DNA of 7,276 nucleotides from an uncultured Porphyromonadaceae bacterium (GTDB lineage: Bacteria > Bacteroidota > Bacteroidia > Bacteroidales > Muribaculaceae). The stretch is taken from assembly GCA_900546835.1 (NCBI GenBank), contig UREH01000118.1, positions 1 to 7,276 on the forward strand, written 5' to 3'. The notes under the pieces were generated by a model. That model made no database searches. It had not been told where the DNA came from and worked only from the letters and a program-made list of their open reading frames with translations. Position 1 is the stretch's first letter; every line of letters begins with the position of its first letter. This document shows, piece by piece, positions 1 through 7,276 of the stretch. The translations under genes and the position numbers were made by a program.

Positions 1-29
1 GTGGGCTCGGAGATGTGTATAAGAGCCAG
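1..29 (+). other. Residual Nextera (Tn5) sequencing adapter, not genomic
   Basis: These bases match the 3' part of the Nextera read-2 transposase adapter, ending in the 19-base Tn5 mosaic end (AGATGTGTATAAGAGACAG). The match is 28 of 29 bases; the one difference is C instead of A at position 26. The match starts at base 1, as expected for an untrimmed read at a contig end. Genomic sequence therefore begins at about position 30, and any reading frame that starts inside this stretch is an artefact. The match is to a remembered adapter sequence and was not run against a vector database. Confidence 0.95.
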
Positions 30-112
30 CTCCTTCACCCGCCCCTTCCCCACCTGATACCACTACACAACAGCAATATAGATTCCAACAGCCACGCAGA
101 AAAGGAAGGTGA
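30..112 (+). CDS. Probable C-terminal end of an unidentified + strand protein (truncated by contig end)
   Basis: The + strand frame with codons starting at 29, 32, 35 and so on reads through to a TGA at 110-112. Its end is rich in proline, then threonine/glutamine, then basic residues: it contains PAPSPAPSPPDTTTQQQ, then YRF, and closes on QQPRRKGR. In this frame the adapter itself carries a stop (20-22), so nothing upstream of about 29 belongs to the protein. The main support is indirect: the stop lies 22 nt before a strong + strand intrinsic terminator (135-165), which implies that a gene ends here. Low-complexity Pro/Gln tails with a basic end are common on bacterial envelope and surface proteins, but 27 residues are too few to name a family. 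The competing - strand frame from 168 to the edge has no such support. Confidence 0.45.
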
Positions 113-134
113 GGAATCCGTTGTGAAAACATCC

Positions 135-165
135 GGAGAAGGGGAGCAATCCCTTTCTCTTTTTT
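135..165 (+). terminator. Rho-independent terminator for the + strand gene
   Basis: Bases 136-145 pair with 150-159 to give an unbroken 10-bp stem that includes one G-U pair (141/154). The stem closes on a GCAA (GNRA-type) tetraloop at 146-149. Six T residues follow at 160-165, then CATTTT. Read on the - strand, the same hairpin has an A-C mismatch and no immediate U-run (CGGATGTTTTC follows). It is therefore best suited to + strand transcription, although it may weakly serve the convergent DUF2851 operon, whose stop codon lies 17 nt beyond the T-run. Confidence 0.8.
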
Positions 166-182
166 CATTTTATCAACGGGGG

Positions 183-1463
183 TTAGCGGGAGATTTCGGC
201 GGAGAGCATGCGGTGGCCGAAGCGGCAGTAGATGCATTTGCGCTTTTCGCAGTATTCGCGGCGCAGCTGGATGAGGGCCTGGGTGTCGAAGGCATCGGCG
301 GCTTCGATGCCTGCGTCGGCGAAAAGGCGCGTAACGGAGTTGTTTTCGGGTTCGATGGCCTGGAGTAGCTCGATGTCGGAGGTGAGTGTGTCGTCGTCGC
401 CGCGATATGTGGCGTAGGCGTGGCGCAGAGGTACGGCGGCGTTGATTATCAGAGTGTCGATGGAGGGGCGGCTAAGCGCACGGGGCGATGTGGCCTGCGT
501 TGACGCGAATGTATAGTGTGTAGCCCAGAAACCGCGCAGGGTTATGTCGAAGAGCTGACGCATGTGGTCGATGGTGTCGGCTTCCACAAGGCTACTCATC
601 AGGTAGAAGCCTTCGTGGACTTTCTGTGCCAGGGCGGCTATGCGGCGGTGGGGGAAATTCTGCGGGCGGGTGCGCGCCATCTTCCACGCGAGTGCGAGCG
701 GCCGCAATGAGTATTTGTGGCTGAAAAACCGGTAGTCGTCGCGCAGGCGTGTTATGTATGGGTCCTCGCCCGTGTCGGGTGGGGGTATAAGACCGGCCTG
801 ACCGAACATGAAGGCTTCTACAGATGTCAGCTCGTCGCGATGGCGGTTGAGGAATTTCAACGGGAGCTGCCGCGCGAGTATTTCCATGGGTTCGCTGTTG
901 AGCCCGAAACCGAGGGCGCGGGCGAGGGTGACGAACGCGGCGGCTTCCCAGTTGCCGGCGGTATCGTCGACGAGACTGCGGATACGCTCGCTCTTCATGT
1001 AAAGACGCTCGGCGCCGAGCGACGTAAGCCAGTCGGTATGGTAGATGTGGGGCAGCGAGGAGATGGTGGAACTGCAGGGAAGCGACGCCCCGGCGTGGTT
1101 AATCAGCAGGTTGCAGCGGCGCGCTCCCTCGGGGGTGCAACGCATTATCATCTGCGGAATCAATTCACCGCTGGAGCGGTAGACGGGCGCGTCGTCGACC
1201 TGCACTACATGCAGTATCACCGAATCGTAGGCGGGATCGGCATCATGGCGATGGCGGAACCAGTCGGAAGCGCGCACATGGATTTCCACATTTCCCACCC
1301 AGGTCTGGCCATCGATTTCCACAGTGGCGTTGAAAAAGTCGGGCCCGGCATCGGCGTTGAGTATCCCCTGGTCCACGACGCTGACGCGACGGCCGTCGAC
1401 AGTGGTCTGACCGCCGCGGAGACCGAGGCGGTGCTGCCATACGAATTGCATCAGTTGCTCCAT
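183..1463 (-). CDS. DUF2851 family protein of unknown function
   Basis: This 426-residue protein is recognised as DUF2851, a family seen mainly in Bacteroidota with no established function. Family-like blocks are NADAGPDFFNA (36-46), VGNVEIHVRASDW (56-68), a His/Asp cluster with H71, H73 and DPAYD (76-80), and LHVV (84-87). A middle FGLNSEP segment and a later FGQAGL segment follow. The C-terminus carries a compact cysteine motif, C405-x4-C410-x2-C413, then RFGHRML. Three more cysteines lie at 109, 117 and 130. I see no signal peptide or membrane segment, so it is probably cytoplasmic. The ATG at 1463 is preferred because MEQLMQFVWQHRL is how the family normally begins; an in-frame TTG at 1517 would add 18 unconserved residues. 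It is the last gene of the operon, 60 nt after folK. Identification is firm; function is not known. Confidence 0.9.
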   Translation of the reverse strand: MEQLMQFVWQHRLGLRGGQTTVDGRRVSVVDQGILNADAGPDFFNATVEIDGQTWVGNVEIHVRASDWFRHRHDADPAYDSVILHVVQVDDAPVYRSSGELIPQMIMRCTPEGARRCNLLINHAGASLPCSSTISSLPHIYHTDWLTSLGAERLYMKSERIRSLVDDTAGNWEAAAFVTLARALGFGLNSEPMEILARQLPLKFLNRHRDELTSVEAFMFGQAGLIPPPDTGEDPYITRLRDDYRFFSHKYSLRPLALAWKMARTRPQNFPHRRIAALAQKVHEGFYLMSSLVEADTIDHMRQLFDITLRGFWATHYTFASTQATSPRALSRPSIDTLIINAAVPLRHAYATYRGDDDTLTSDIELLQAIEPENNSVTRLFADAGIEAADAFDTQALIQLRREYCEKRKCIYCRFGHRMLSAEISR

Positions 1464-1491
1464 GGTGCTTGGTAAGAGGGGGTTGTTCCGC

Positions 1492-1516
1492 TGTCGGACC
1501 GAAGGGATGGCCGACA
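1492..1516 (-). other. Hairpin after the folK stop codon
   Basis: On the - strand TGTCGG (1516-1511) pairs with CCGACA (1497-1492) around a 13-nt loop. It starts 7 nt after the folK stop and lies in the gap before the preferred DUF2851 start. There is no U-run, so it is not a terminator. Confidence 0.35.
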
Positions 1517-1523
1517 ATCAAAT

Positions 1524-2003
1524 TTAGCTCATTTTTTTCAGTCCGGCAAGCATTTCGGCGGGAGTGAGCCGGAGCTCGGGGTGAACCCACTGCGGCCACA
1601 GCTGAATCATGGGTCTCAGCACGAATTCGCGCAGATGCATGCGCGGATGGGGCACTTCGATGCCGGGCTGACGCACAACAGTATCGTCGAGACAAATCAG
1701 ATCGATGTCGACGGTGCGGTCGGCATAGCTTCCGTCGGCGTGGCGGTGGGGAGTATCGGCAATCGACCGCTCCACGGCGTGCAACCGCTCCATCAGCTCG
1801 GGCGCGCTGAGCGTGGTATGGATGTTCATTCCCACGTTAAGAAAGCGATGTGACGATGTGAAACCCCACGGCTCCGATTCGATTATGTCGGATACCTGAA
1901 CCCCGGAGCCCTCCGACAATAAGGCAACCCCGGCGACCGCACGCGCCAGATAGGCGCGGCTGTCGCCGAGGTTGGATCCTATGTTGATATGCGCTGTGGC
2001 CAT
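1524..2003 (-). CDS. folK: 2-amino-4-hydroxy-6-hydroxymethyldihydropteridine pyrophosphokinase (HPPK)
   Basis: FolK transfers pyrophosphate from ATP to 6-hydroxymethyl-7,8-dihydropterin in the cytoplasm, the step before dihydropteroate synthase in folate synthesis. The 159-residue length is normal for a single-domain HPPK. Visible motifs are GSNLGD (9-14), SEPWGF (43-48), FLN (54-56), ADRTVDIDL (94-102), VPHPRM (117-122), R125 and FVLRP (127-131). By alignment with the E. coli enzyme, D99 and D101 are the two Mg-binding aspartates, R96 matches R92, H119 matches H115 and R125 matches R121. The loop before these (IADTPHRH, 81-88) has no arginine where E. coli has R82; R87 lies nearby. The ATG at 2003 begins directly with the family N-terminus, 63 nt after infB, with no Shine-Dalgarno sequence. 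It probably depends on the rimP promoter. Its place behind infB is the unusual point, not its sequence. Confidence 0.95.
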   Translation of the reverse strand: MATAHINIGSNLGDSRAYLARAVAGVALLSEGSGVQVSDIIESEPWGFTSSHRFLNVGMNIHTTLSAPELMERLHAVERSIADTPHRHADGSYADRTVDIDLICLDDTVVRQPGIEVPHPRMHLREFVLRPMIQLWPQWVHPELRLTPAEMLAGLKKMS

Positions 2004-2050
2004 ATCGGGCTGTATTGCAGGGGAGCGCCGGGGTTCCGACTTGATGCGTA

Positions 2051-2065
2051 GCAGCGGAGCGCTGC
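2051..2065 (-). other. Hairpin after the infB stop codon
   Basis: On the - strand GCAGCG, loop CTC, CGCTGC form a perfect 6-bp GC-rich stem that starts 1 nt after the infB TGA. TACGCATC follows instead of a U-run, so it is not an intrinsic terminator. Its role is unknown. Confidence 0.4.
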
Positions 2066-2066
2066 A

Positions 2067-4901
<2,835 letters not shown>

Positions 4902-4972
4902 GTAGTGGTTTTTGTGTTCTAAAGTGATTTTGCGGGTGGAGTGGAGAGGATTCGGGAGTTTCACGGGAAGAC

Positions 4973-4989
4973 GTGGCTCTCACGGCCAC
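4973..4989 (-). other. Hairpin after the nusA stop codon
   Basis: On the - strand GTGGC (4989-4985) and GCCAC (4977-4973) form a 5-bp stem with a 7-nt loop, 12 nt after the nusA stop. There is no U-run. This is a weak structure that could arise by chance. Confidence 0.25.
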
Positions 4990-5001
4990 TTTTGGCGTGA
5001 A

Positions 5002-6348
5002 TCAGTTGGCGGGTGTCTCGTCGGCCGGAGCTTCGGGAGCTTCGTCGGCGGGAGCATCAGCAGAAGCTTGGGGAGCGGCTGCCGGTTCCTCTTCGTCCTC
5101 GAATTCGGCACGCAGGATTGCAAGCACGTTGTCTACGGTCTCCTCCTCGAGGTCTGCCTTGTTTACGAGATCCTCGCGGGGCGTATTGAGCACGGCCTTG
5201 GCTGTGACGCAACCCATATCCTTGAGTGCCTCGATTACCCATTCCTCGATTTCATCCTTGAATTCGTCGAGGTAGATATCCTCCTCGAAAACTTCGTCGG
5301 TATCGCGGTATACATCAATCACGTAGCCTGTAAGCATCGAGGCAAGCTTGATGTTGAGACCTCCCTTGCCGATGGCGAGCGAAACCTGGTCGGGCTTAAG
5401 GAACACTTCGGCCTTCTTCTCCTCCTCGTCGATGCGTATCGACGAGATTTTGGCGGGCGACAGGGCGCGCTGGATGAAGAGCGAGGGGTTGGCCGTATAG
5501 TTGATTACGTCGATATTCTCGTTGCGCAGCTCGCGTACGATTCCGTGGATGCGCGATCCCTTGACGCCCACGCAGGCGCCCACGGGGTCGATGCGGTCGT
5601 CGTAGCTCTCAACGGCGATTTTGGCGCGTTCGCCAGGGATGCGAGCCACAGCGCGGATGTTGATAAGTCCGTCGTGGATTTCAGGCACTTCCAGCTCAAA
5701 GAGGCGGCGGAGGAAATTCTCGTTGGTGCGGGAAACGGTGATTTTCGGATTGTTGTTCGTATTGTCGACGTTGGCGATCACGGCGCGGATAGTTTCGCCT
5801 TTACGGAAGAAATCGCCGGGAATCGACTGGTTTTTCGGCAGAAGAAGTTCGTTCTTGTCGTCGTCGAGCAGGAGGGTCTCGCGGCTCCAGGTCTGATAGA
5901 CTTCACCGGTTACGAGCTCACCCTCGAGATCCTTGAATTTAGCGTATATCGCCTCTTTCTGGAGTTCGAGAATCTTGCTCTGGAGAGTCTGGCGCAGCGT
6001 AAGGATTGCGCGGCGGCCGAAATTGGCGAATATAATCTCCTTGGTGTGCTCCTCGCCGATCTCAACCTCGGGATCGTTGTCAGCACGGGCGTCGGAGAGC
6101 GAAATCTGGAGATTGGGGTTCTCTACCTCGCCGTCGGGCACAACCTCGAGATTCTGAAAAATCTGGACGTCGCCCTTGTCGGGATTCATGATTACGTCGA
6201 GATTGTCGTCGGTGCCAAACATCTTGGCGAGCACGTTGCGGAAGGATTCTTCGAGCACGCTGATCATCGTGGTCTTGTCGATGTTCTTGAGTTCCTTGAA
6301 CTCGGCGAAGCGCTCGACCATGTTGGGAGTTTCCTCTTTCTTAGCCAT
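5002..6348 (-). CDS. nusA: Transcription termination/antitermination factor NusA
   Basis: NusA binds RNA polymerase and nascent RNA, and modulates pausing, termination and antitermination. The 448-residue protein has the expected order. The N-terminal polymerase-binding domain covers about 1-135 and includes FGRRAILTLRQ (110-120). The S1 domain is at about 140-208. KH1 contains DPVGACVGVKGSRI (254-267) and KH2 contains SLAIGKGG (323-330). After KH2 comes an acidic segment (about 347-372), then a helical region with AVLNTPREDL (385-394) and an Ala/Pro/Glu-rich acidic tail (about 415-448). I see no clear pair of E. coli-type AR repeats. The ATG at 6348 gives MAKKEE; an in-frame GTG at 6411 would add 21 unconserved residues. 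The leader is A/T-rich (ATATATAAAAATG) with no Shine-Dalgarno sequence. It sits second in the operon, 110 nt after rimP. Confidence 0.97.
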   Translation of the reverse strand: MAKKEETPNMVERFAEFKELKNIDKTTMISVLEESFRNVLAKMFGTDDNLDVIMNPDKGDVQIFQNLEVVPDGEVENPNLQISLSDARADNDPEVEIGEEHTKEIIFANFGRRAILTLRQTLQSKILELQKEAIYAKFKDLEGELVTGEVYQTWSRETLLLDDDKNELLLPKNQSIPGDFFRKGETIRAVIANVDNTNNNPKITVSRTNENFLRRLFELEVPEIHDGLINIRAVARIPGERAKIAVESYDDRIDPVGACVGVKGSRIHGIVRELRNENIDVINYTANPSLFIQRALSPAKISSIRIDEEEKKAEVFLKPDQVSLAIGKGGLNIKLASMLTGYVIDVYRDTDEVFEEDIYLDEFKDEIEEWVIEALKDMGCVTAKAVLNTPREDLVNKADLEEETVDNVLAILRAEFEDEEEPAAAPQASADAPADEAPEAPADETPAN

Positions 6349-6440
6349 TTTTATATATCTGTGTTTTTTATTATTCTGAATTGCGGCGGAATCAGAGGTC
6401 GGCGGGGCCACTTATTCCTTTAAAATTCCTGTGTGTCTGA

Positions 6441-6455
6441 CCCGGTTGAGCCGGG
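6441..6455 (-). other. Hairpin after the rimP stop codon
   Basis: On the - strand CCCGG, loop CTCAA, CCGGG form a perfect 5-bp GC stem that begins 3 nt after the rimP TAA. TCAGACAC follows, with no U-run, so it is not a terminator. It may affect RNA processing or translational coupling between rimP and nusA, or be incidental. Confidence 0.35.
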
Positions 6456-6458
6456 AAA

Positions 6459-6926
6459 TTACTTGAACGAGATAAGATACTTAACCTGCTTGGCCATGGC
6501 AAACGGGAGGGTCTCGGTCTCGGTTTTGAGCACGGGGCGCTTGGCTCCAGGCTCCTTTACTTTCACCTGATATTCGATAGTGAAGTCGTCGGCGCCTACC
6601 GCCGTAAGTGTGGCCTTGATTTTTCGGCCGTCGCGGGTGAGAATCTCGACTTCGTTGCCGATATTCTTCTCATACTGGCCGCGCACTCTGAAGGGGGCGG
6701 TCAGACCTGCCGAACCGACCTCGAGGTCGTAGTCCTCCACGTCGCGGTCGAAGTCTTTCTCGATGGCTCGCGTCACGGCGGCACACGTGTCGATGTCGAG
6801 ACTTCCGGGGGAGTCAAGTTCAACCACAATATTGTTCTGCGCACTTACGGTGATACCCACAATAAAGAGGTCGGTGCCCTCAATAGCTTTTTCAACCGAC
6901 TCGCGCAGGAGATTCTTGTCTATCAT
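6459..6926 (-). CDS. rimP: Ribosome maturation factor RimP
   Basis: RimP is a cytoplasmic assembly factor for the 30S subunit. At 155 residues it has the family's usual length. The N-terminal alpha/beta domain (about 1-75) holds an IVVELD strand (33-38) and the EVGSAGLTAPF segment (69-79), which corresponds to the family's S-P-G-L-x-x-P-L signature. The C-terminal SH3-like domain (about 80-155) carries EVEILTRDGRK (92-102) and ends in KYLISFK, an ending I know from Bacteroidales RimP. The ATG at 6926 starts the protein at its usual MIDK N-terminus. The upstream bases are A/T-rich with no Shine-Dalgarno sequence. It is the first gene of the operon; its predicted promoter lies about 95-125 nt upstream, which leaves a leader of roughly 90 nt that begins with a strong hairpin. 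Confidence 0.96.
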   Translation of the reverse strand: MIDKNLLRESVEKAIEGTDLFIVGITVSAQNNIVVELDSPGSLDIDTCAAVTRAIEKDFDRDVEDYDLEVGSAGLTAPFRVRGQYEKNIGNEVEILTRDGRKIKATLTAVGADDFTIEYQVKVKEPGAKRPVLKTETETLPFAMAKQVKYLISFK

Positions 6927-6976
6927 AAACAGCGTGAAAATTAGCCGGACTATATTGTCTATAAATCAGACTGTCC

Positions 6977-7009
6977 AAAATAAAGGGAGGAAGCCGAAAG
7001 GCCTCCTCC
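6977..7009 (-). promoter_or_regulatory. Terminator-like hairpin with U-rich tail in the rimP leader (possible attenuator)
   Basis: On the - strand, GGAGGAGGCC (7009-7000) pairs with GGCTTCCTCC (6995-6986) to give a 10-bp stem with one G-U pair and a UUUC loop. C, UUU, A, UUUU follow (6985-6977). On the + strand the stem has an A-C mismatch, so the better RNA structure belongs to rimP-sense transcripts. It falls just downstream of the predicted promoter, so the transcript would begin almost directly with this stem. It could be an attenuator, a 5'-end stabiliser of the mRNA, or the terminator of a gene beyond the window. The structure is clear; the role is inferred. Confidence 0.6.
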
Positions 7010-7020
7010 GATAACCGATG

Positions 7021-7052
7021 CAAAATTACTGAAATTTATCGGAATATGCAAA
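7021..7052 (-). promoter_or_regulatory. Bacteroidota-type promoter for the rimP-nusA-infB-folK-DUF2851 operon
   Basis: On the - strand, TTTG (7052-7049) is followed by a 20-nt spacer and then TAATTTTG (7028-7021). This fits the Bacteroidota sigma consensus TTTG / TAnnTTTG with 19-21 nt spacing at every defined base. Transcription would start a few bases downstream, near 7012-7016, about 90 nt before the rimP ATG. I found no equally good match elsewhere in this intergenic region on either strand. Confidence 0.8.
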
Positions 7053-7100
7053 TCCCATCGCCCGGATGGAGCTACAAGAGGTGGAAATTGAGGCCAAAAA

Positions 7101-7145
7101 CGAGCATACATTAAAATTTTAACAATATTTAATGCGCGAGCATAC
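7101..7145. repeat. Nested direct and inverted repeats upstream of the rimP promoter
   Basis: The 9-mer CGAGCATAC occurs twice in direct orientation (7101-7109 and 7137-7145), with starts 36 bp apart. Between the copies lie a perfect 12-bp palindrome, TTAAAATTTTAA (7111-7122), and an inverted pair CATTAAA (7109-7115) / TTTAATG (7128-7134). A further inverted pair, GCGCGA (7134-7139) / TCGCGC (7161-7166), overlaps the second copy. The block is about 50-95 bp upstream of the -33 element, a possible regulator site. It is A/T-rich, so some of the symmetry may be chance. Confidence 0.4.
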
Positions 7146-7203
7146 GATTCAATTTAAAAATCGCGCAGTCAATTAACACTTCAACCGTATTTTTCAGCTA
7201 CAT

Positions 7204-7275
7204 TCTTAAGGGCCTAAAAGGCCATAAAGACCATAAAGACATCAAGGATCTCGAAGACCCTGTGAACCTCAAGGG
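7204..7275. repeat. Degenerate 9-bp tandem repeat, about 8 units, running to the window edge
   Basis: The stretch divides cleanly into 9-base units: tcttaaggg, cctaaaagg, ccataaaga, ccataaaga, catcaagga, tctcgaaga, ccctgtgaa, cctcaaggg. Two adjacent units (7222-7230, 7231-7239) are identical. The rough consensus is C-C-T/A-N-A-A-R-G-R on the + strand. The seventh unit fits least well. A - strand frame is open from the edge to a TAG at 7214-7216 and encodes a Val/Phe-rich peptide, as expected from translating a 9-base repeat, so a gene tail cannot be excluded. I favour a non-coding intergenic repeat. The remainder of the 350-nt gap shows no tRNA or other RNA gene that I recognise. Confidence 0.6.
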
Positions 7276-7276
7276 C

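Noticed and set aside
1..168. A - strand frame opening with ATG at 168 (MKKEKG) just after DUF2851
   Set aside because: It would be a sixth operon gene, but it reads through a hairpin suited to + strand termination, gives a low-quality Cys-rich peptide and ends in adapter. Another - strand frame here looks like a membrane segment but contains a stop; both are explained better by a + strand gene end.
15..368. A + strand open frame starting at 15
   Set aside because: Its start codon lies inside the sequencing adapter. It then runs through a terminator hairpin and antisense to the end of DUF2851.
717..1475. A 252-codon open frame on the + strand opposite DUF2851
   Set aside because: It is a full antisense overlap with a conserved family. 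No motif was recognised, and the same codon-bias explanation applies.
1464..1517. TTG start for DUF2851 at 1517
   Set aside because: It would add 18 residues not typical of the family and place the 1492-1516 stem in coding sequence. The ATG at 1463 matches the usual N-terminus.
4902..4964. GTG start for infB at 4964, and likewise GTG at 6411 for nusA
   Set aside because: Both add 21 residues before well-conserved N-termini (MARIKI and MAKKEE), with no ribosome-binding support.
4912..6423. A 503-codon open frame on the + strand opposite nusA
   Set aside because: It is antisense to nusA along its full length, with no promoter or ribosome-binding context and no recognisable domain. It arises because the codon positions of nusA leave the complementary frame free of stops.
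6927..7276. A tRNA gene upstream of rimP, as in the E. coli metY-nusA operon
   Set aside because: I read both strands for a cloverleaf and found no TTCGA/TTCAA-type T-loop in a fitting context. The only strong structure is the hairpin at 6986-7009.
7204..7276. A CRISPR array at the right edge
   Set aside because: The units are 9 bp, contiguous and degenerate, with no spacers, which does not fit a CRISPR array.

Overview
The window is a housekeeping transcription/translation operon from a Bacteroidota bacterium. It most likely belongs to the Bacteroidales, possibly near Muribaculaceae, but I cannot place it more finely from sequence alone. Four things support this. RimP ends in KYLISFK and has the lineage-typical layout. 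A DUF2851 gene is present, a family I know mainly from Bacteroidota. No gene start has a Shine-Dalgarno sequence, and the leaders are A/T-rich instead. The promoter upstream of rimP fits the Bacteroidota consensus (TTTG, 20 nt spacer, TAnnTTTG) exactly. Positions 1-29 are not genomic: they match a Nextera/Tn5 sequencing adapter at 28 of 29 bases, so the left edge is the untrimmed end of an assembled contig.

Layout, left to right. 1-29 is adapter. 30-112 is a probable C-terminal scrap of a + strand gene, followed by a textbook + strand intrinsic terminator (135-165). All remaining genes are on the - strand and are transcribed from right to left: rimP (6926-6459), nusA (6348-5002), infB (4901-2067), folK (2003-1524) and a DUF2851 gene (1463-183). 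The gaps are 110, 100, 63 and 60 nt, with no internal promoter or terminator that I can support, so this is probably one operon. The + strand scrap converges on the end of that operon.

The right-hand 350 nt (6927-7276) hold no recognisable gene. Reading away from rimP, they contain a stable hairpin followed by a U-rich tract, a consensus promoter, an A/T-rich block with nested direct and inverted repeats, and a degenerate 9-bp tandem repeat that runs off the window edge.

How the genes work together: RimP matures the 30S ribosomal subunit, NusA controls elongation, pausing and termination by RNA polymerase, and IF2 places initiator tRNA on the ribosome. This trio is a widely conserved cluster. 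FolK (folate, and so formyl-tetrahydrofolate for initiator tRNA formylation) and DUF2851 (no known function) are appended downstream. I found no novel defence, mobile or biosynthetic system. The observations most worth a second look are the promoter-proximal terminator-like hairpin before rimP, the 9-bp repeat, the stems placed right after each internal stop codon, and the adapter.
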